DNA of 64,000 nt from Malania oleifera (taxonomy: Eukaryota > Streptophyta > Magnoliopsida > Santalales > Ximeniaceae), in NCBI RefSeq assembly GCF_029873635.1, contig NC_080419.1:65452323-65516322 (forward strand), written 5' to 3'. The position numbers and the translations under genes were made by a program. The notes beneath the pieces are model-generated. The model searched no databases and was not told where the DNA came from. It saw nothing but the letters and a program-made list of their open reading frames with translations. This document shows, in pieces, positions 49,617-62,540 of this stretch; the first letter of the stretch is position 1; each line of letters opens with the position of its first letter.

Positions 49617-49923
49617 TGAAAGGACAAAGAACACAATTTATGGATCCTATCTCTCAAGAAAATCTAATTTATTTCATTCAACTAAAATCTCATATTCACT
49701 ATTAACTCTCCTCCTTGATCTTAATTCAAAATCAAATCCTTTAACCTAGACACATGACCTAACAATAGTTTACTATGATTTTCCTGAAATCGTCACCCAG
49801 GAAAGACACAGAAACCACCACAAAAATCCTATACCCAGACTACAAAACAAAACCTCAAATCCCCTCCTATACTCTGGTATTGCTTCCGCTGCACTCTAAA
49901 GTCTACAGAACCTAACAACCTAG

Positions 49924-49935
49924 GCTCTGATGCCA
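49924..49935 (-). other. primer-binding site of F
   Basis: Plus strand GCTCTGATGCCA is TGGCATCAGAGC on the minus strand, one mismatch from the initiator-Met complement, three bases from the LTR terminus. A second copy in the tandem duplication is at 56512-56523. Confidence 0.9.
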
Positions 49936-49938
49936 AAC

Positions 49939-50544
49939 TGAAACGACCTAATTTTTCTTGCAATTTTTTTCCTTTATAAATATATACTGTGAAACCTTTT
50001 ATTTTAAATCATACCATCATCATAATCCATGTAGGAATCGTGGAACCTAAGAGATAATAAACAACCTATGCAGCGGGAAGCAGAAATACATATAACCATA
50101 TCAATATATATAGAATACCAGAGTGTCAGAATATTTCCCAAAATATGCATACACAACTATACCAAAAATACCCTCATCAAGACCTAAGGACAGTATACAT
50201 GACTTCCCAAAAACACTCACCCTACAAATAAGACAATAGTATAGTCCTCTCTATCTGTGAACATGATCTACTCGCCTAGCTGGATCACCTGAAAGACATT
50301 AAATCACTGGGATGAGACAACGCTCAATAAGACAAAATATGCTTTTACTAGTGTGTGGTAGGTGAGTTTACATATTTGTAAAAACTAATTTAGAAATACC
50401 ATAAATAACTAAGTCTGAGAAAACACGAATAATTATTACAGTATAGCTCATACCTAAGTTGCTTAACATAAACTGATTTTATGAAAATTCTATTCATAAT
50501 ACTTCTAGTATTTATAAGTATGTCTACGGTTTTTGTAAATCTGA

Positions 50545-50578
<34 letters not shown>

Positions 50579-51153
50579 ACTGAGAAAATTTCCCTCGATG
50601 GATAATTGAAACTCATGATTTAACCCCTCATAACAGGGTTGTGCGGCCTGAAGACAGGATCTATCCTGGCTAGCCGACCAAAATAAGTCAATTGAACTCT
50701 GAAAGTCAGATCGGCCTCCTCGACCCTAACTGATGGGGAGCTTGTCCATAACATAGGCATGATCGACTACTTAAAATCCATATACTATCTAAGTTATGTG
50801 GTTGCACTCTGAACTGAAAATAGTTTTGGTACTGTGCTCTACTGATTGAATTTGGTCCATTAGGGTCTGATACTATATATGTAACTATTGTTTCTATATT
50901 ACCGTTTTATCATGATTTTGAAATAACTATAACCCTATAAAACTGATTTGAAAATCTAAGAATTTGAATAACTGACTGAATATTTAATATTTGTATAACT
51001 AAATATCTGAGTATTTGGGTGTTATGGTTCTAAAATCACGGTGTTCTGAAATTGTTGAAAATATATGTTTCTATACATATATAGTAAATCATGTTTCTGA
51101 ATATACTGTATAATTTTTACCTATATGTGTACTGAAAATTCATTATTCTATAA

Positions 51154-51207
<54 letters not shown>

Positions 51208-52279
51208 ATAATATTTTCTGCAAATATACTGTTAAACATGATATTTGTAGCTGCATAAATAATGTGCTAATTTTCTATAAGCTCATGCCACACGATTTAA
51301 ATAGATAAATTCATAGCTCTAAAATTTTTATTTTCTGCTATACAAATATTTTATAATTCGAATAATAATAATAATCTAGTAAAACATGTAATTTCTGCTG
51401 ATAATCATACTAAAATTCCTAGCATACCATATTTCCCTTACCTCATAATTTAGCTCGCCTACTAACATTCTAAATTACACCTCTGACATTTATAATTTCA
51501 TAATCCTGAAAATGTTATATATGTCCTGTCAATCAACTGAATACTCAGAATTTTCTTCATTTTTCCATTTTCGGAATCATAAACTATTCATTATTTACCT
51601 GGGTTTCTGAAAAGATGTCCATTGGGGTCCTTAACCCGCTCTTGTAGGGTCCCCAAAACACCCTATTCCTGAAAATATAATACCCTAATTTTACTTAACA
51701 AAACTCTAGTATATTCTCATATAATAAAAAAATATAGGCTCAAATGAACTTGGTAATACTAGAAATACTCAAATAATCCACCCACCCTGGTTTTGGGATG
51801 ATTCCTAAACTTCTCAAATCAACATTTCGCTCCGGCTATGTTATAGAAAATCTCCCAAGGATCACCATGATAGTTTCTAATCATCAAACTGGGGAGAAAT
51901 AGAGCCGAAAACCTAGAGAGAATGAGGGAGCACTGACTTTAAGAGAGAGAAAGTGAATTGGACGAAATTCAGCGCTAAAAAATGAATTTTGGCATACTTA
52001 TATAGCTACCTTTGTCGATGAGACACATCACTTCGTCGACAAAGCCAAGAAAGGAGTTCGTCGACGAACTCACAACCTTCATCGACAAATTTTAGGCCTT
52101 GAAATTACCCCTCTTGGTAATCATTCGTCGATGAGACACGTGGTGTGCGACGAATCTAATAAGGAGTTCGTCAACAAGGCTGAAAGGTTTTTTGACAAAC
52201 CTTGATTTTTCCCCCTTTTTAAATTTCTTTTTCCTCTCTTCTTTTATTAGTTAATACTATAATTCTTTGGGTCTCTACA
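49939..52279 (-). repeat. 5' LTR of F
   Basis: Plus-strand ends TGAAACGACCTAA and GGGTCTCTACA, 2341 bp. Contains TA runs at 50548-50575 and 51157-51204, the conserved module at about 50290-50880 and the palindrome array at about 52010-52200. A near-identical copy lies at 56527-58861. Confidence 0.92.
51157..51204. repeat. (TA)n microsatellite in F 5' LTR
   Basis: About 24 TA units. The matching run in the tandem copy (57744-57786) has fewer units. Confidence 0.95.
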
Positions 52280-54432
52280 GCTCATATGTGTATTGATGCA
52301 GCAGTGCTAAGTAATAGCATATGCCTTTAGACAATTAAAAGAATATGAAAAGAATTATCCTACTCATGATCTAGAATTGGTTACAGTAGTTTATGCACCA
52401 AAGATTTGGAGGCATTATCTGTATAGAGAAAGATGTGAAATATTTTCAAATCATAAAAGTTTAAAGTACTTCTTCATGCAGAAGGAATTGAACATGCAGT
52501 AGAGAAGATGGTTAGAGCTCATCAAGGATTATGAATGCACCATCAGTTATCATCTAGGTAAAGCAAATGTGGTGGCTAATGCGCTGAGACAAAAGTCCAT
52601 GATAGCAACATTGTCAGCAGTAGAAATTCAGCGTCAGATCTAGATGGACTTGGAGAGGCTTGACATGGAGTTAGTAGAGAGTGATCACCAGACATTTATT
52701 GTCAACCTAGTGGTGCAGCCTACGCTATATGAAAAGATCAAAGCAGCCTAGAAGAATGATATAGAGTTGTTGGAGTTGATAAAGAAGGTACAGGATGGAT
52801 GGGGGAGGAGTTTAGTATATCAAGATGATGGAACTCTGCGGTTCCATACTAGATTGTGTGTGCCTATAGATGAAGATATCAGAAGGACGATGCTCGATGA
52901 GGCTCACAAGTCACTGTACACGGTACATCCTGGTAGCATTAAAATTTATAGGGATCTGCGAGAGTATTTCTGGTGGAGCGACATGGAGAGAGAGATTTCC
53001 GAATATGTGCAATAGTGCTTGACATGCCAGAAGGTAAAGGTTGAGCAACAAAGGCCGACGGGCCAGCTACAACCACTTTACATTATGGAATGGAAGTGGG
53101 ATCACATTTCTATGGATTTTGTGACAGGTTTACCGCTGGTACGATAGGAGTAGAATGCTATTTGGGTGGTCGTAGATCGATTAATGAAGGCCGCTCACTT
53201 TATTCTTATTAAAGTCAACTATTCCATGGATAGACTGGTAGACATATATATTCAAGAGATAGTACAATCACATGGTGTGCTAGTGTCTATGTATTAGACC
53301 GATACCAACGTTTCACGTCACAGTTTTGGAGGAGTCTGTAGGTGGCTATAGGGTCTCAATTATCATTCAGCATGACATTTCATCCTCAGATAGACGGGCA
53401 ATCAGAGAGGATGATTCAGATATTAGAGGATATGCTATGGGCATGTGTGCTGGATTTTGGGAGTAGTTGGACCTGGTATCTGCCACTGGTAGAGTTTCCA
53501 TACAATAACAACTATCAGACCAGCATCTACATGACACCTTACAAGGCGTTATATGGTAGGAGATGTCATTCTCCTCTATGTTGGGATGAGGGTAGGTAAG
53601 AGGTGAGTTTTGGGACTAGAAATAGTGCAGCAGACATACGACAAAGTTTGTCTTATTAGAGATAAAATTTGTACAACTCAGAGTCAGCAAAAAAGTTATG
53701 CAGATAATCGCTGCCAAAACTGGAATATGAAGTATGAGTACATGTTTTTATGAAAATAGTGCCATTAAAAGGTATTATGAGGTTTGGAAGGAAGGGTAAG
53801 TTGAGCCCTAGGCTTATTGGCCCTTTTGAGATACTTGAGAAAGTGGGGTCAATTGCCTACTGGCTAGTCTTACCACTAGTTTTGTCCAGAATACATGACG
53901 TGTTTCATGTTTCTATGTTGAAAAAATATGTCCCAGATCCCTCCCACGTGGTCAGTTATGCAGGGATATAACTCAAAGATTCACTGGTTTTTGAGGAGAT
54001 ACCAGCGCAGATCTTAGACATGAAGGAATAGGAAATGCGTAATAAGAAAATTCAATTAGTAAAAGTCCTGCGGAGGAATCATGCGGTGGAAGAAGCTTCA
54101 TGGGAGCTTGAGGAAGAAATATGACAAAAATACCCGCACTTATTTAGTGAGGACTAGCGGTGTAATTAGGGAAAGATGCTGGTAAGTATGTTAAGTTTAT
54201 TTTGTGCAGGTTAGTTAGTATATGTAATAATTTTCAATTAATGAATAGTATTTTGGTTTGGGACAATATTTATTTTATATATTTATAATCTCCTAGAACC
54301 CTGAATGTAACCATGGTATTCCTCTACCACAAGTGAGGGTAAGTAATAAAATAAGTAGCCCATTTTCCTTAAAGGATGGTGTTCAATACAAATAGTAAAT
54401 TTCGAGGTCAAAATTTTATAAGGAGGGGAGAA
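52280..54432 (+). pseudogene. RNase H, integrase and chromodomain-tail region of E (right part)
   Basis: Resumes E after the F insertion. RNase H remnants are at 52280-52600 ([20 protein letters not shown] context). The integrase zinc-binding part is at 52767-53015 (HKSLYTVHPGSIKIYRDLRE, FWWSDMEREISEYVQ), with core pieces to 53599 (FHPQIDGQSERMIQILEDML, YKALYGRRCHSPLCWDE). The tail is at 53750-53971 ([37 protein letters not shown]), then a chromodomain-like RNHAVEEASWELEEE near 54077. The polypurine tract AAGGAGGGGAGAA ends at 54432. Fossil with many breaks. Confidence 0.88.
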
Positions 54433-55960
54433 TGTAGAGACCCGAAGAATTATAGTAATTAAATAATAAAAGAAAGGAGAGAAAAGGATTTTTCAAAAAG
54501 GGGGTTTCAGTAAGGTTTCATCGACGAGTGCAGAGTGCCGACGAACAGGCTTCTTGGGCTCGTCGATGTGGACACATGTCTCGTCAAAGAGACATTACCG
54601 AGAGGGTTTATTTAAGGGCTTGAAACTTGTCAATGAGGAGTAAGTGTTAATTGATGAACTCCCTTCTTAGCCTCATCGACGAGGGTGACGTGTCTCGTCA
54701 ATGAATTCCACGTGTATAAATATGCCAACCTCAGGAGTTCAAGTGAAAATTTTTCAGGAAACCCTCTATCTCTCTGAAGCATCTCCCCCTCCTTCACTCT
54801 AACTTTCTGGCTTCAATTCTCGCCGAGTCGACGATCATAAGTTGCCACGCTACTCTGAAGAAGATTCTCTTCAAATGTGCTGGAGTAGTTTGTTGGTTAG
54901 GCCAACTTGGGCACCATCCTAAAATCTAGGTAAGTTGCTTATTTTGAGTTTTATGAGGTGTTTGGTGTTTCTGTACTAAGGAAAATGCTTTAGATAGTAT
55001 AATACTGAAGTTTTGTTGGGAAAAATGCAATTTTAGGGTGTTGAGTTAGGGAACACATGAGTGTATTTTTGGAATATTTTGTGGGCTTTTTAGTAAGTCA
55101 GGTAAAGGGATAAATTAATTCAGCCTTTTTCATGAAATTATTTATTATTATGCAGCATTTATTTTCAAGAAAATACGTATGTTAGAGAATTATGTTTGGA
55201 AATACTATTGTTGAATAGGGAAATGATTCTAACACATTTTAAATGGAAATATGATTTCAGAATAAATTATGAGTTTATAAGGCGATGTACATTTGTGTGG
55301 CATGGGTATAATACTTCCATGAAAATTATGTTTTATTAAAATATTATGATTTTTCCAAGATAAGCATGTTACGACAGTTCTATGAAAACCCTAAAAACAG
55401 TATAGAAACTATGGTGTTAAAATTATGATAATCAATGTAAGAATTTATGTTTATTATGTTATGGATTATGCCAGTGTAAATGTTGTGATTTTTACGTTAT
55501 GAATTATGTCGACGTAAATGCCGTGATTTTTACGTTATGAATTATGTTGGCATTGATGCCATGATTATGTATGATATGTAAGAAATCATGAAATATGTTT
55601 ATGTCAAATATTACTCTAACTTACGAAATAACTATGTTTTAATATGGAATATATTATATGTTATCACAACCCAAATAGCTTACTTCAGTTTTAGGAAGTA
55701 CGTTACCGTAGCTATATGTTTACGTTTACGTTTACGTTTATGTTAGTACTATCACATATCTTATTTAAAGTGTGGGAGATGGTAGTCGATGTGGCTTTAT
55801 GGGAGTGTCGAAGTTCCCTTGGTCATCCGGCACAGGTGGAATAGGCCCATCATACTTACACACCTATGTTTGACTTAGCATGGTCGGCCAACCATAGCTA
55901 GTCCCGCCTTCGGGCCACACAACCTTGTCATGTGGGGGGTAAGATATGACAATAACTAAC
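54433..55960 (+). repeat. 3' LTR of E, overrun by LTR G
   Basis: TGTAGAGACCC start, palindrome array about 54515-54705, CACGTGTATAAATATG (G-box core fused to a TATA box, 54709-54724), conserved module from about 55670, with a GCC-TTCG-GGC hairpin at 55906-55915. It stops at ACTAAC (55960), where LTR G starts. The equivalent point in the E 5' LTR is about 39095, so roughly 630 bp of this LTR should lie beyond G. Confidence 0.9.
54510..54724 (+). promoter_or_regulatory. U3 palindrome array, bZIP-like sites and TATA box in the 3' LTR of E
   Basis: TCATCGACGAG-type palindromes, then GGTGACGTGTCTCG (ACGT core), then CACGTG (54709-54714) touching TATAAATA (54715). A G-box directly against a TATA box is a credible light or stress promoter arrangement in plants. 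Activity is untested. The copy at about 61090-61304 is nearly the same. Confidence 0.65.
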
Positions 55961-56176
55961 TTTAGAGACCCAAAGAATTATAGAAATTAAGTAAATAAAA
56001 GAAAGGAGAGAAAATGATTTTTCAAAATGGGATTCAACAGGGTCTCATCAACAAGTGCAGAGTGCTCGTCGACGAATAGCTTCTTGGGCTCGTCGACATG
56101 GATGTGTGTCTCGTCGATGGGACATTACCAAGAAGGCTGATTTCAAGGCATCAAACTCATCGACAAAGAGTAAGTG
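55961..56176 (+). repeat. first 216 bp of LTR G in duplication unit 1
   Basis: Begins TTTAGAGACCCAAAG (TGTAGAGACCC type) and runs to AAGAGTAAGTGTTC, where it switches to F gag-start sequence (GTACCACTGCTTC). The same start in unit 2 (62541) continues into the rest of the LTR, so this copy ends at the duplication junction. Confidence 0.9.
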
Positions 56177-56526
56177 TTCGTACCACTGCTTCTTAGGTCC
56201 ATCCTGAAAGGACAAAGAACACAATTTATGGATCCTATCTCTCAAGAAAATCTAATTTATTTCATTCAACTAAAATCTCATATTCACTATTAACTCTCCT
56301 CCTTGATCTTAATTCAAAATCAAATCCTTTAACCTAGACACATGACCTAACAATAGTTTACTATGATTTTCCTGAAATCGTCACCCAGGAAAGACACAGA
56401 AACCACCACAAAAATCCTATACCCAGACTACAAAACAAAACCTCAAATCCCCTCCTATACTCTGGTATTGCTTCCGCTGCACTCTAAAGTCTACAGAACC
56501 TAACAACCTAGGCTCTGATGCCAAAC

Positions 56527-57132
56527 TGAAACGACCTAATTTTTCTTGCAATTTTTTTCCTTTATAAATATATACTGTGAAACCTTTTATTTTAAATCAT
56601 ACCATCATCATAATCCATGTAGGAATCGTGGAACCTAAGAGATAATAAACAACCTATGCAGCGGGAAGCAGAAATACATATAACCATATCAATATATATA
56701 GAATACCAGAGTGTCAGAATATTTCCCAAAATATGCATACACAACTATACCAAAAATACCCTCATCAAGACCTAAGGACAGTATACATGACTTCCCAAAA
56801 ACACTCACCCTACAAATAAGACAATAGTATAGTCCTCTCTATCTGTGAACATGATCTACTCGCCTAGCTGGATCACCTGAAAGACATTAAATCACTGGGA
56901 TGAGACAACGCTCAATAAGACAAAATATGCTTTTACTAGTGTGTGGTAGGTGAGTTTACATATTTGTAAAAACTAATTTAGAAATACCATAAATAACTAA
57001 GTCTGAGAAAACACGAATAATTATTACAGTATAGCTCATACCTAAGTTGCTTAACATAAACTGATTTTATGAAAATTCTATTCATAATACTTCTAGTATT
57101 TATAAGTATGTCTACGGTTTTTGTAAATCTGA

Positions 57133-57166
<34 letters not shown>

Positions 57167-57741
57167 ACTGAGAAAATTTCCCTCGATGGATAATTGAAAC
57201 TCATGATTTAACCCCTCATAACAGGGTTGTGCGGCCTGAAGACAGGATCTATCCTGGCTAGCCGACCAAAATAAGTCAATTGAACTCTGAAAGTCAGATC
57301 GGCCTCCTCGACCCTAACTGATGGGGAGCTTGTCCATAACATAGGCATGATCGACTACTTAAAATCCATATACTATCTAAGTTATGTGGTTGCACTCTGA
57401 ACTGAAAATAGTTTTGGTACTGTGCTCTACTGATTGAATTTGGTCCATTAGGGTCTGATACTATATATGTAACTATTGTTTCTATATTACCGTTTTATCA
57501 TGATTTTGAAATAACTATAACCCTATAAAACTGATTTGAAAATCTAAGAATTTGAATAACTGACTGAATATTTAATATTTGTATAACTAAATATCTGAGT
57601 ATTTGGGTGTTATGGTTCTAAAATCACGGTGTTCTGAAATTGTTGAAAATATATGTTTCTATACATATATAGTAAATCATGTTTCTGAATATACTGTATA
57701 ATTTTTACCTATATGTGTACAGAAAATTCATTATTATATAA

Positions 57742-57789
<48 letters not shown>

Positions 57790-58861
57790 ATAATATTTTC
57801 TGCAAATATACTGTTAAACATGATATTGGTAGCTGCATAAATAATGTGCTAATTTTCTATAAGCTCATGCCACACGATTTAAATAGATAAATTCATAGCT
57901 CTAAAATTTTTATTTTCTGCTATACAAATATTTTATAATTCGAATAATAATAATAATCTAGTAAAACATGTAATTTCTGCTGATAATCATACTAAAATTC
58001 CTAGCATACCATATTTCCCTTACCTCATAATTTAGCTCGCCTACTAACATTCTAAATTACACCTCTGACATTTATAATTTCATAATCCTGAAAATGTTAT
58101 ATATGTCCTGTCAATCAACTGAATACTCAGAATTTTCTTCATTTTTCCATTTTCGGAATCATAAACTATTCATTATTTACCTGGGTTTCTGAAAAGATGT
58201 CCATTGGGGTCCTTAACCCGCTCTTGTAGGGTCCCCAAAACACCCTATTCCTGAAAATATAATACCCTAATTTTACTTAACAAAACTCTAGTATATTCTC
58301 ATATAATAAAAAAATATAGGCTCAAATGAACTTGGTAATACTAGAAATACTCAAATAATCCACCCACCCTGGTTTTGGGATGATTCCTAAACTTCTCAAA
58401 TCAACATTTCGCTCCGGCTATGTTATAGAAAATCTCCCAAGGATCACCATGATAGTTTCTAATCATCAAACTGGGGAGAAATAGAGCCGAAAACCTAGAG
58501 AGAATGAGGGAGCACTGACTTTAAGAGAGAGAAAGTGAATTGGACGAAATTCAGCGCTAAAAAATGAATTTTGGCATACTTATATAGCTACCTTTGTCGA
58601 TGAGACACATCACTTCGTCGACAAAGCCAAGAAAGGAGTTCGTCGACGAACTCACAACCTTCATCGACAAATTTTAGGCCTTGAAATTACCCCTCTTGGT
58701 AATCATTCGTCGATGAGACACGTGGTGTGCGACGAATCTAATAAGGAGTTCGTCAACAAGGCTGAAAGGTTTTTTGACAAACCTTGATTTTTCCCCCTTT
58801 TTAAATTTCTTTTTCCTCTCTTCTTTTATTAGTTAATACTATAATTCTTTGGGTCTCTACA
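56527..58861 (-). repeat. copy of F 5' LTR in duplication unit 2
   Basis: Matches 49939-52279 nearly base for base. It is not a separate insertion: it has the same flanks as the original, F leader on the left and E RNase H on the right. TA runs are at 57135-57163 and 57744-57786. Confidence 0.95.
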
Positions 58862-61012
58862 GCTCATATGTGTATTGATGCAGCAGTGCTAAGTAATAGC
58901 ATATGCCTTTAGACAATTAAAAGAATATGAAAAGAATTATCCTACTCATGATCTAGAATTGGTTACAGTAGTTTATGCACCAAAGATTTGGAGGCATTAT
59001 CTGTATAGAGAAAGATGTGAAATATTTTCAAATCATAAAAGTTTAAAGTACTTCTTCATGCAGAAGGAATTGAACATGCAGTAGAGAAGATGGTTAGAGC
59101 TCATCAAGGATTATGAATGCACCATCAGTTATCATCTAGGTAAAGCAAATGTGGTGGCTAATGCGCTGAGACAAAAGTCCATGATAGCAACATTGTCAGC
59201 AGTAGAAATTCAGCGTCAGATCTAGATGGACTTGGAGAGGCTTGACATGGAGTTAGTAGAGAGTGATCACCAGACATTTATTGTCAACCTAGTGGTGCAG
59301 CCTACGCTATATGAAAAGATCAAAGCAGCCTAGAAGAATGATATAGAGTTGTTGGAGTTGATAAAGAAGGTACAGGATGGATGGGGGAGGAGTTTAGTAT
59401 ATCAAGATGATGGAACTCTGCGGTTCCATACTAGATTGTGTGTGCCTATAGATGAAGATATCAGAAGGACGATGCTCGATGAGGCTCACAAGTCACTGTA
59501 CACGGTACATCCTGGTAGCATTAAAATTTATAGGGATCTGCGAGAGTATTTCTGGTGGAGCGACATGGAGAGAGAGATTTCCGAATATGTGCAATAGTGC
59601 TTGACATGCCAGAAGGTAAAGGTTGAGCAACAAAGGCCGACGGGCCAGCTACAACCACTTTACATTATGGAATGGAAGTGGGATCACATTTCTATGGATT
59701 TTGTGACAGGTTTACCGCTGGTACGATAGGAGTAGAATGCTATTTGGGTGGTCGTAGATCGATTAATGAAGGCCGCTCACTTTATTCTTATTAAAGTCAA
59801 CTATTCCATGGATAGACTGGTAGACATATATATTCAAGAGATAGTACAATCACATGGTGTGCTAGTGTCTATGTATTAGACCGATACCAACGTTTCACGT
59901 CACAGTTTTGGAGGAGTCTGTAGGTGGCTATAGGGTCTCAATTATCATTCAGCATGACATTTCATCCTCAGATAGACGGGCAATCAGAGAGGATGATTCA
60001 GATATTAGAGGATATGCTATGGGCATGTGTGCTGGATTTTGGGAGTAGTTGGACCTGGTATCTGCCACTGGTAGAGTTTCCATACAATAACAACTATCAG
60101 ACCAGCATCTACATGACACCTTACAAGGCGTTATATGGTAGGAGATGTCATTCTCCTCTATGTTGGGATGAGGTAGGTAAGAGGTGAGTTTTGGGACTAG
60201 AAATAGTGCAGCAGACATACGACAAAGTTTGTCTTATTAGAGATAAAATTTGTACAACTCAGAGTCAGCAAAAAAGTTATGCAGATAATCGCTGCCAAAA
60301 ACTGGAATTTGAAGTAGGAGACCATGTATTTATGAAAATAGTGCCATTAAAAGGTATTATGAGGTTTGGAAGGAAGGGTAAGTTGAGCCCTAGGCTTATT
60401 GGCCCTTTTGAGATACTTGAGAAAGTGGGGTCAATTGCCTACTGGCTAGTCTTACCACTAGTTTTGTCCAGAATACATGACGTGTTTCATGTTTCTATGT
60501 TGAAAAAATATGTCCCAGATCCCTCCCACGTGGTCAGTTATGCAGGGATATAACTCAAAGATTCACTGGTTTTTGAGGAGATACCAGCGCAGATCTTAGA
60601 CATGAAGGAATAGGAAATGCGTAATAAGAAAATTCAATTAGTAAAAGTCCTGCGGAGGAATCATGCGGTGGAAGAAGCTTCATGGGAGCTTGAGGAAGAA
60701 ATATGACAAAAATACCCGCACTTATTTAGTGAGGACTAGCGGTAATTAGGGAAAGATGCTGGTAAGTATGTTAAGTTTATTTTGTGCAGGTTAGTTAGTA
60801 TATGTAATAATTTTCAATTAATGAATAGTATTTTGGTTTGGGACAATATTTATTTTATATATTTATAATCTCCTAGAACCCTGAATGTAACCATGGTATT
60901 CCTCTACCACAAGTGAGGGTAAGTAATAAAATAAGTAGCCCATTTTCCTTAAAGGATGGTGTTCAATACAAATAGTAAATTTCGAGGTCAAAATTTTATA
61001 AGGAGGGGAGAA
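58862..61012 (+). pseudogene. copy of E RNase H-integrase-tail region in duplication unit 2
   Basis: Duplicate of 52280-54432, with the same remnants: integrase zinc-binding part at 59349-59597, core pieces to 60187 and tail at 60191-60553. It is a fossil, and most breaks are shared with unit 1, showing they predate the duplication. Confidence 0.93.
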
Positions 61013-62540
61013 TGTAGAGACCCGAAGAATTATAGTAATTAAATAATAAAAGAAAGGAGAGAAAAGGATTTTTCAAAAAGGGGGTTTCAGTAAGGTTTCA
61101 TCGACGAGTGCAGAGTGCCGACGAACAGGCTTCTTGGGCTCGTCGATGTGGACACATGTCTCGTCAAAGAGACATTACCGAGAGGGTTTATTTAAGGGCT
61201 TGAAACTTGTCAATGAGGAGTAAGTGTTCATTGATGAACTCCCTTCTTAGCCTCATCGACGAGGTGACGTGTCTCGTCAATGAATTCCACGTGTATAAAT
61301 ATGCCAACCTCAGGAGTTCAAAGTGAAAATTTTTCAGGAAACCCTCTATCTCTCTGAAGCATCTCCCCCTCCTTCACTCTAACTTTCTGGCTTCAATTCT
61401 CGCCGAGTCGACGATCATAAGTTGCCACGCTACTCTGAAGAAGATTCTCTTCAAATGTGCTGGAGTAGTTTGTTGGTTAGGCCAACTTGGGCACCATCCT
61501 AAAATCTAGGTAAGTTGCTTATTTTGAGTTTTATGAGGTGTTTGGTGTTTCTGTACTAAGGAAAATGCTTTAGATAGTATAATACTGAAGTTTTGTTGGG
61601 AAAAATGCAATTTTAGGGTGTTGAGTTAGGGAACACATGAGTGTATTTTTGGAATATTTTGTGGGCTTTTTAGTAAGTCAGGTAAAGGGATAAATTAATT
61701 CAGCCTTTTTCATGAAATTATTTATTATTATGCAGCATTTATTTTCAAGAAAATACGTATGTTAGAGAATTATGTTTGGAAATACTATTGTTGAATAGGG
61801 AAATGATTCTAACACATTTTAAATGGAAATATGATTTCAGAATAAATTATGAGTTTATAAGGCGATGTACATTTGTGTGGCATGGGTATAATACTTCCAT
61901 GAAAATTATGTTTTATTAAAATATTATGATTTTTCCAAGATAAGCATGTTACGACAGTTCTATGAAAACCCTAAAAACAGTATAGAAACTATGGTGTTAA
62001 AATTATGATAATCAATGTAAGAATTTATGTTTATTATGTTATGGATTATGCCAGTGTAAATGTTGTGATTTTTACGTTATGAATTATGTCGACGTAAATG
62101 CCGTGATTTTTACGTTATGAATTATGTTGGCATTGATGCCATGATTATGTATGATATGTAAGAAATCATGAAATATGTTTATGTCAAATATTACTCTAAC
62201 TTACGAAATAACTATGTTTTAATATGGAATATATTATATGTTATCACAACCCAAATAGCTTACTTCAGTTTTAGGAAGTACGTTACCGTAGCTATATGTT
62301 TACGTTTACGTTTACGTTTATGTTAGTACTATCACATATCTTATTTAAAGTGTGGGAGATGGTAGTCGATGTGGCTTTATGGGAGTGTCGAAGTTCCCTT
62401 GGTCATCCGGCACAGGTGGAATAGGCCCATCATACTTACACACCTATGTTTGACTTAGCATGGTCGGCCAACCATAGCTAGTCCCGCCTTCGGGCCACAC
62501 AACCTTGTCATGTGGGGGGTAAGATATGACAATAACTAAC
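61013..62540 (+). repeat. copy of E 3' LTR in duplication unit 2
   Basis: Duplicate of 54433-55960 with the same palindrome array, CACGTGTATAAATATG promoter and conserved module. Confidence 0.95.

Larger units (their letters stand above)
42642..52279 (-). mobile_element. Ty3/gypsy chromovirus F inserted in E
   Basis: Two-LTR element of about 9.6 kb on the minus strand: 5' LTR 49939-52279, primer site 49924-49935, gag, protease, reverse transcriptase, RNase H, integrase and tail (about 45350-49616), polypurine tract about 44943-44957, 3' LTR 42642-44942. A 5-bp target duplication (GCTCG/GCTCA) in E flanks it. LTRs differ by about 10% by eye over the first 200 bases. All parts are present but the coding region has many breaks. 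Its 5' LTR and the start of its gag lie in the tandem duplication. Confidence 0.95.
37578..55960 (+). mobile_element. Ty3/gypsy chromovirus E, split by F
   Basis: Plus-strand element in two parts, 37578-42641 and 52280-55960. It has a 5' LTR (37578-39729), primer site (39733-39744), gag, protease and reverse transcriptase, then after the F insertion the RNase H, integrase and chromodomain tail, a polypurine tract (ending at 54432) and a 3' LTR (54433-55960) overrun by the start of LTR G. It sits in the 3' LTR of D. The LTRs differ by roughly 10-12% by eye over the first 290 bases, many changes at CpG, so it is old. All coding parts are broken. Confidence 0.92.
49589..56176. repeat. tandem duplication, unit 1 (about 6.59 kb)
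   Basis: Contains, left to right, the first bases of the F gag, the F 5' LTR, the right part of E (RNase H, integrase, tail, 3' LTR) and the first 216 bp of LTR G. The same sequence recurs at 56177-62756 with very few differences. The offset between copies is 6588 bp at the left end and 6580 bp at the right end. Confidence 0.97.

Noticed and set aside
56527-58861. A solo LTR of the F family
   Set aside because: Its flanks are the same as those of the F 5' LTR at 49939, so it is part of the tandem duplication and not an independent solo LTR.
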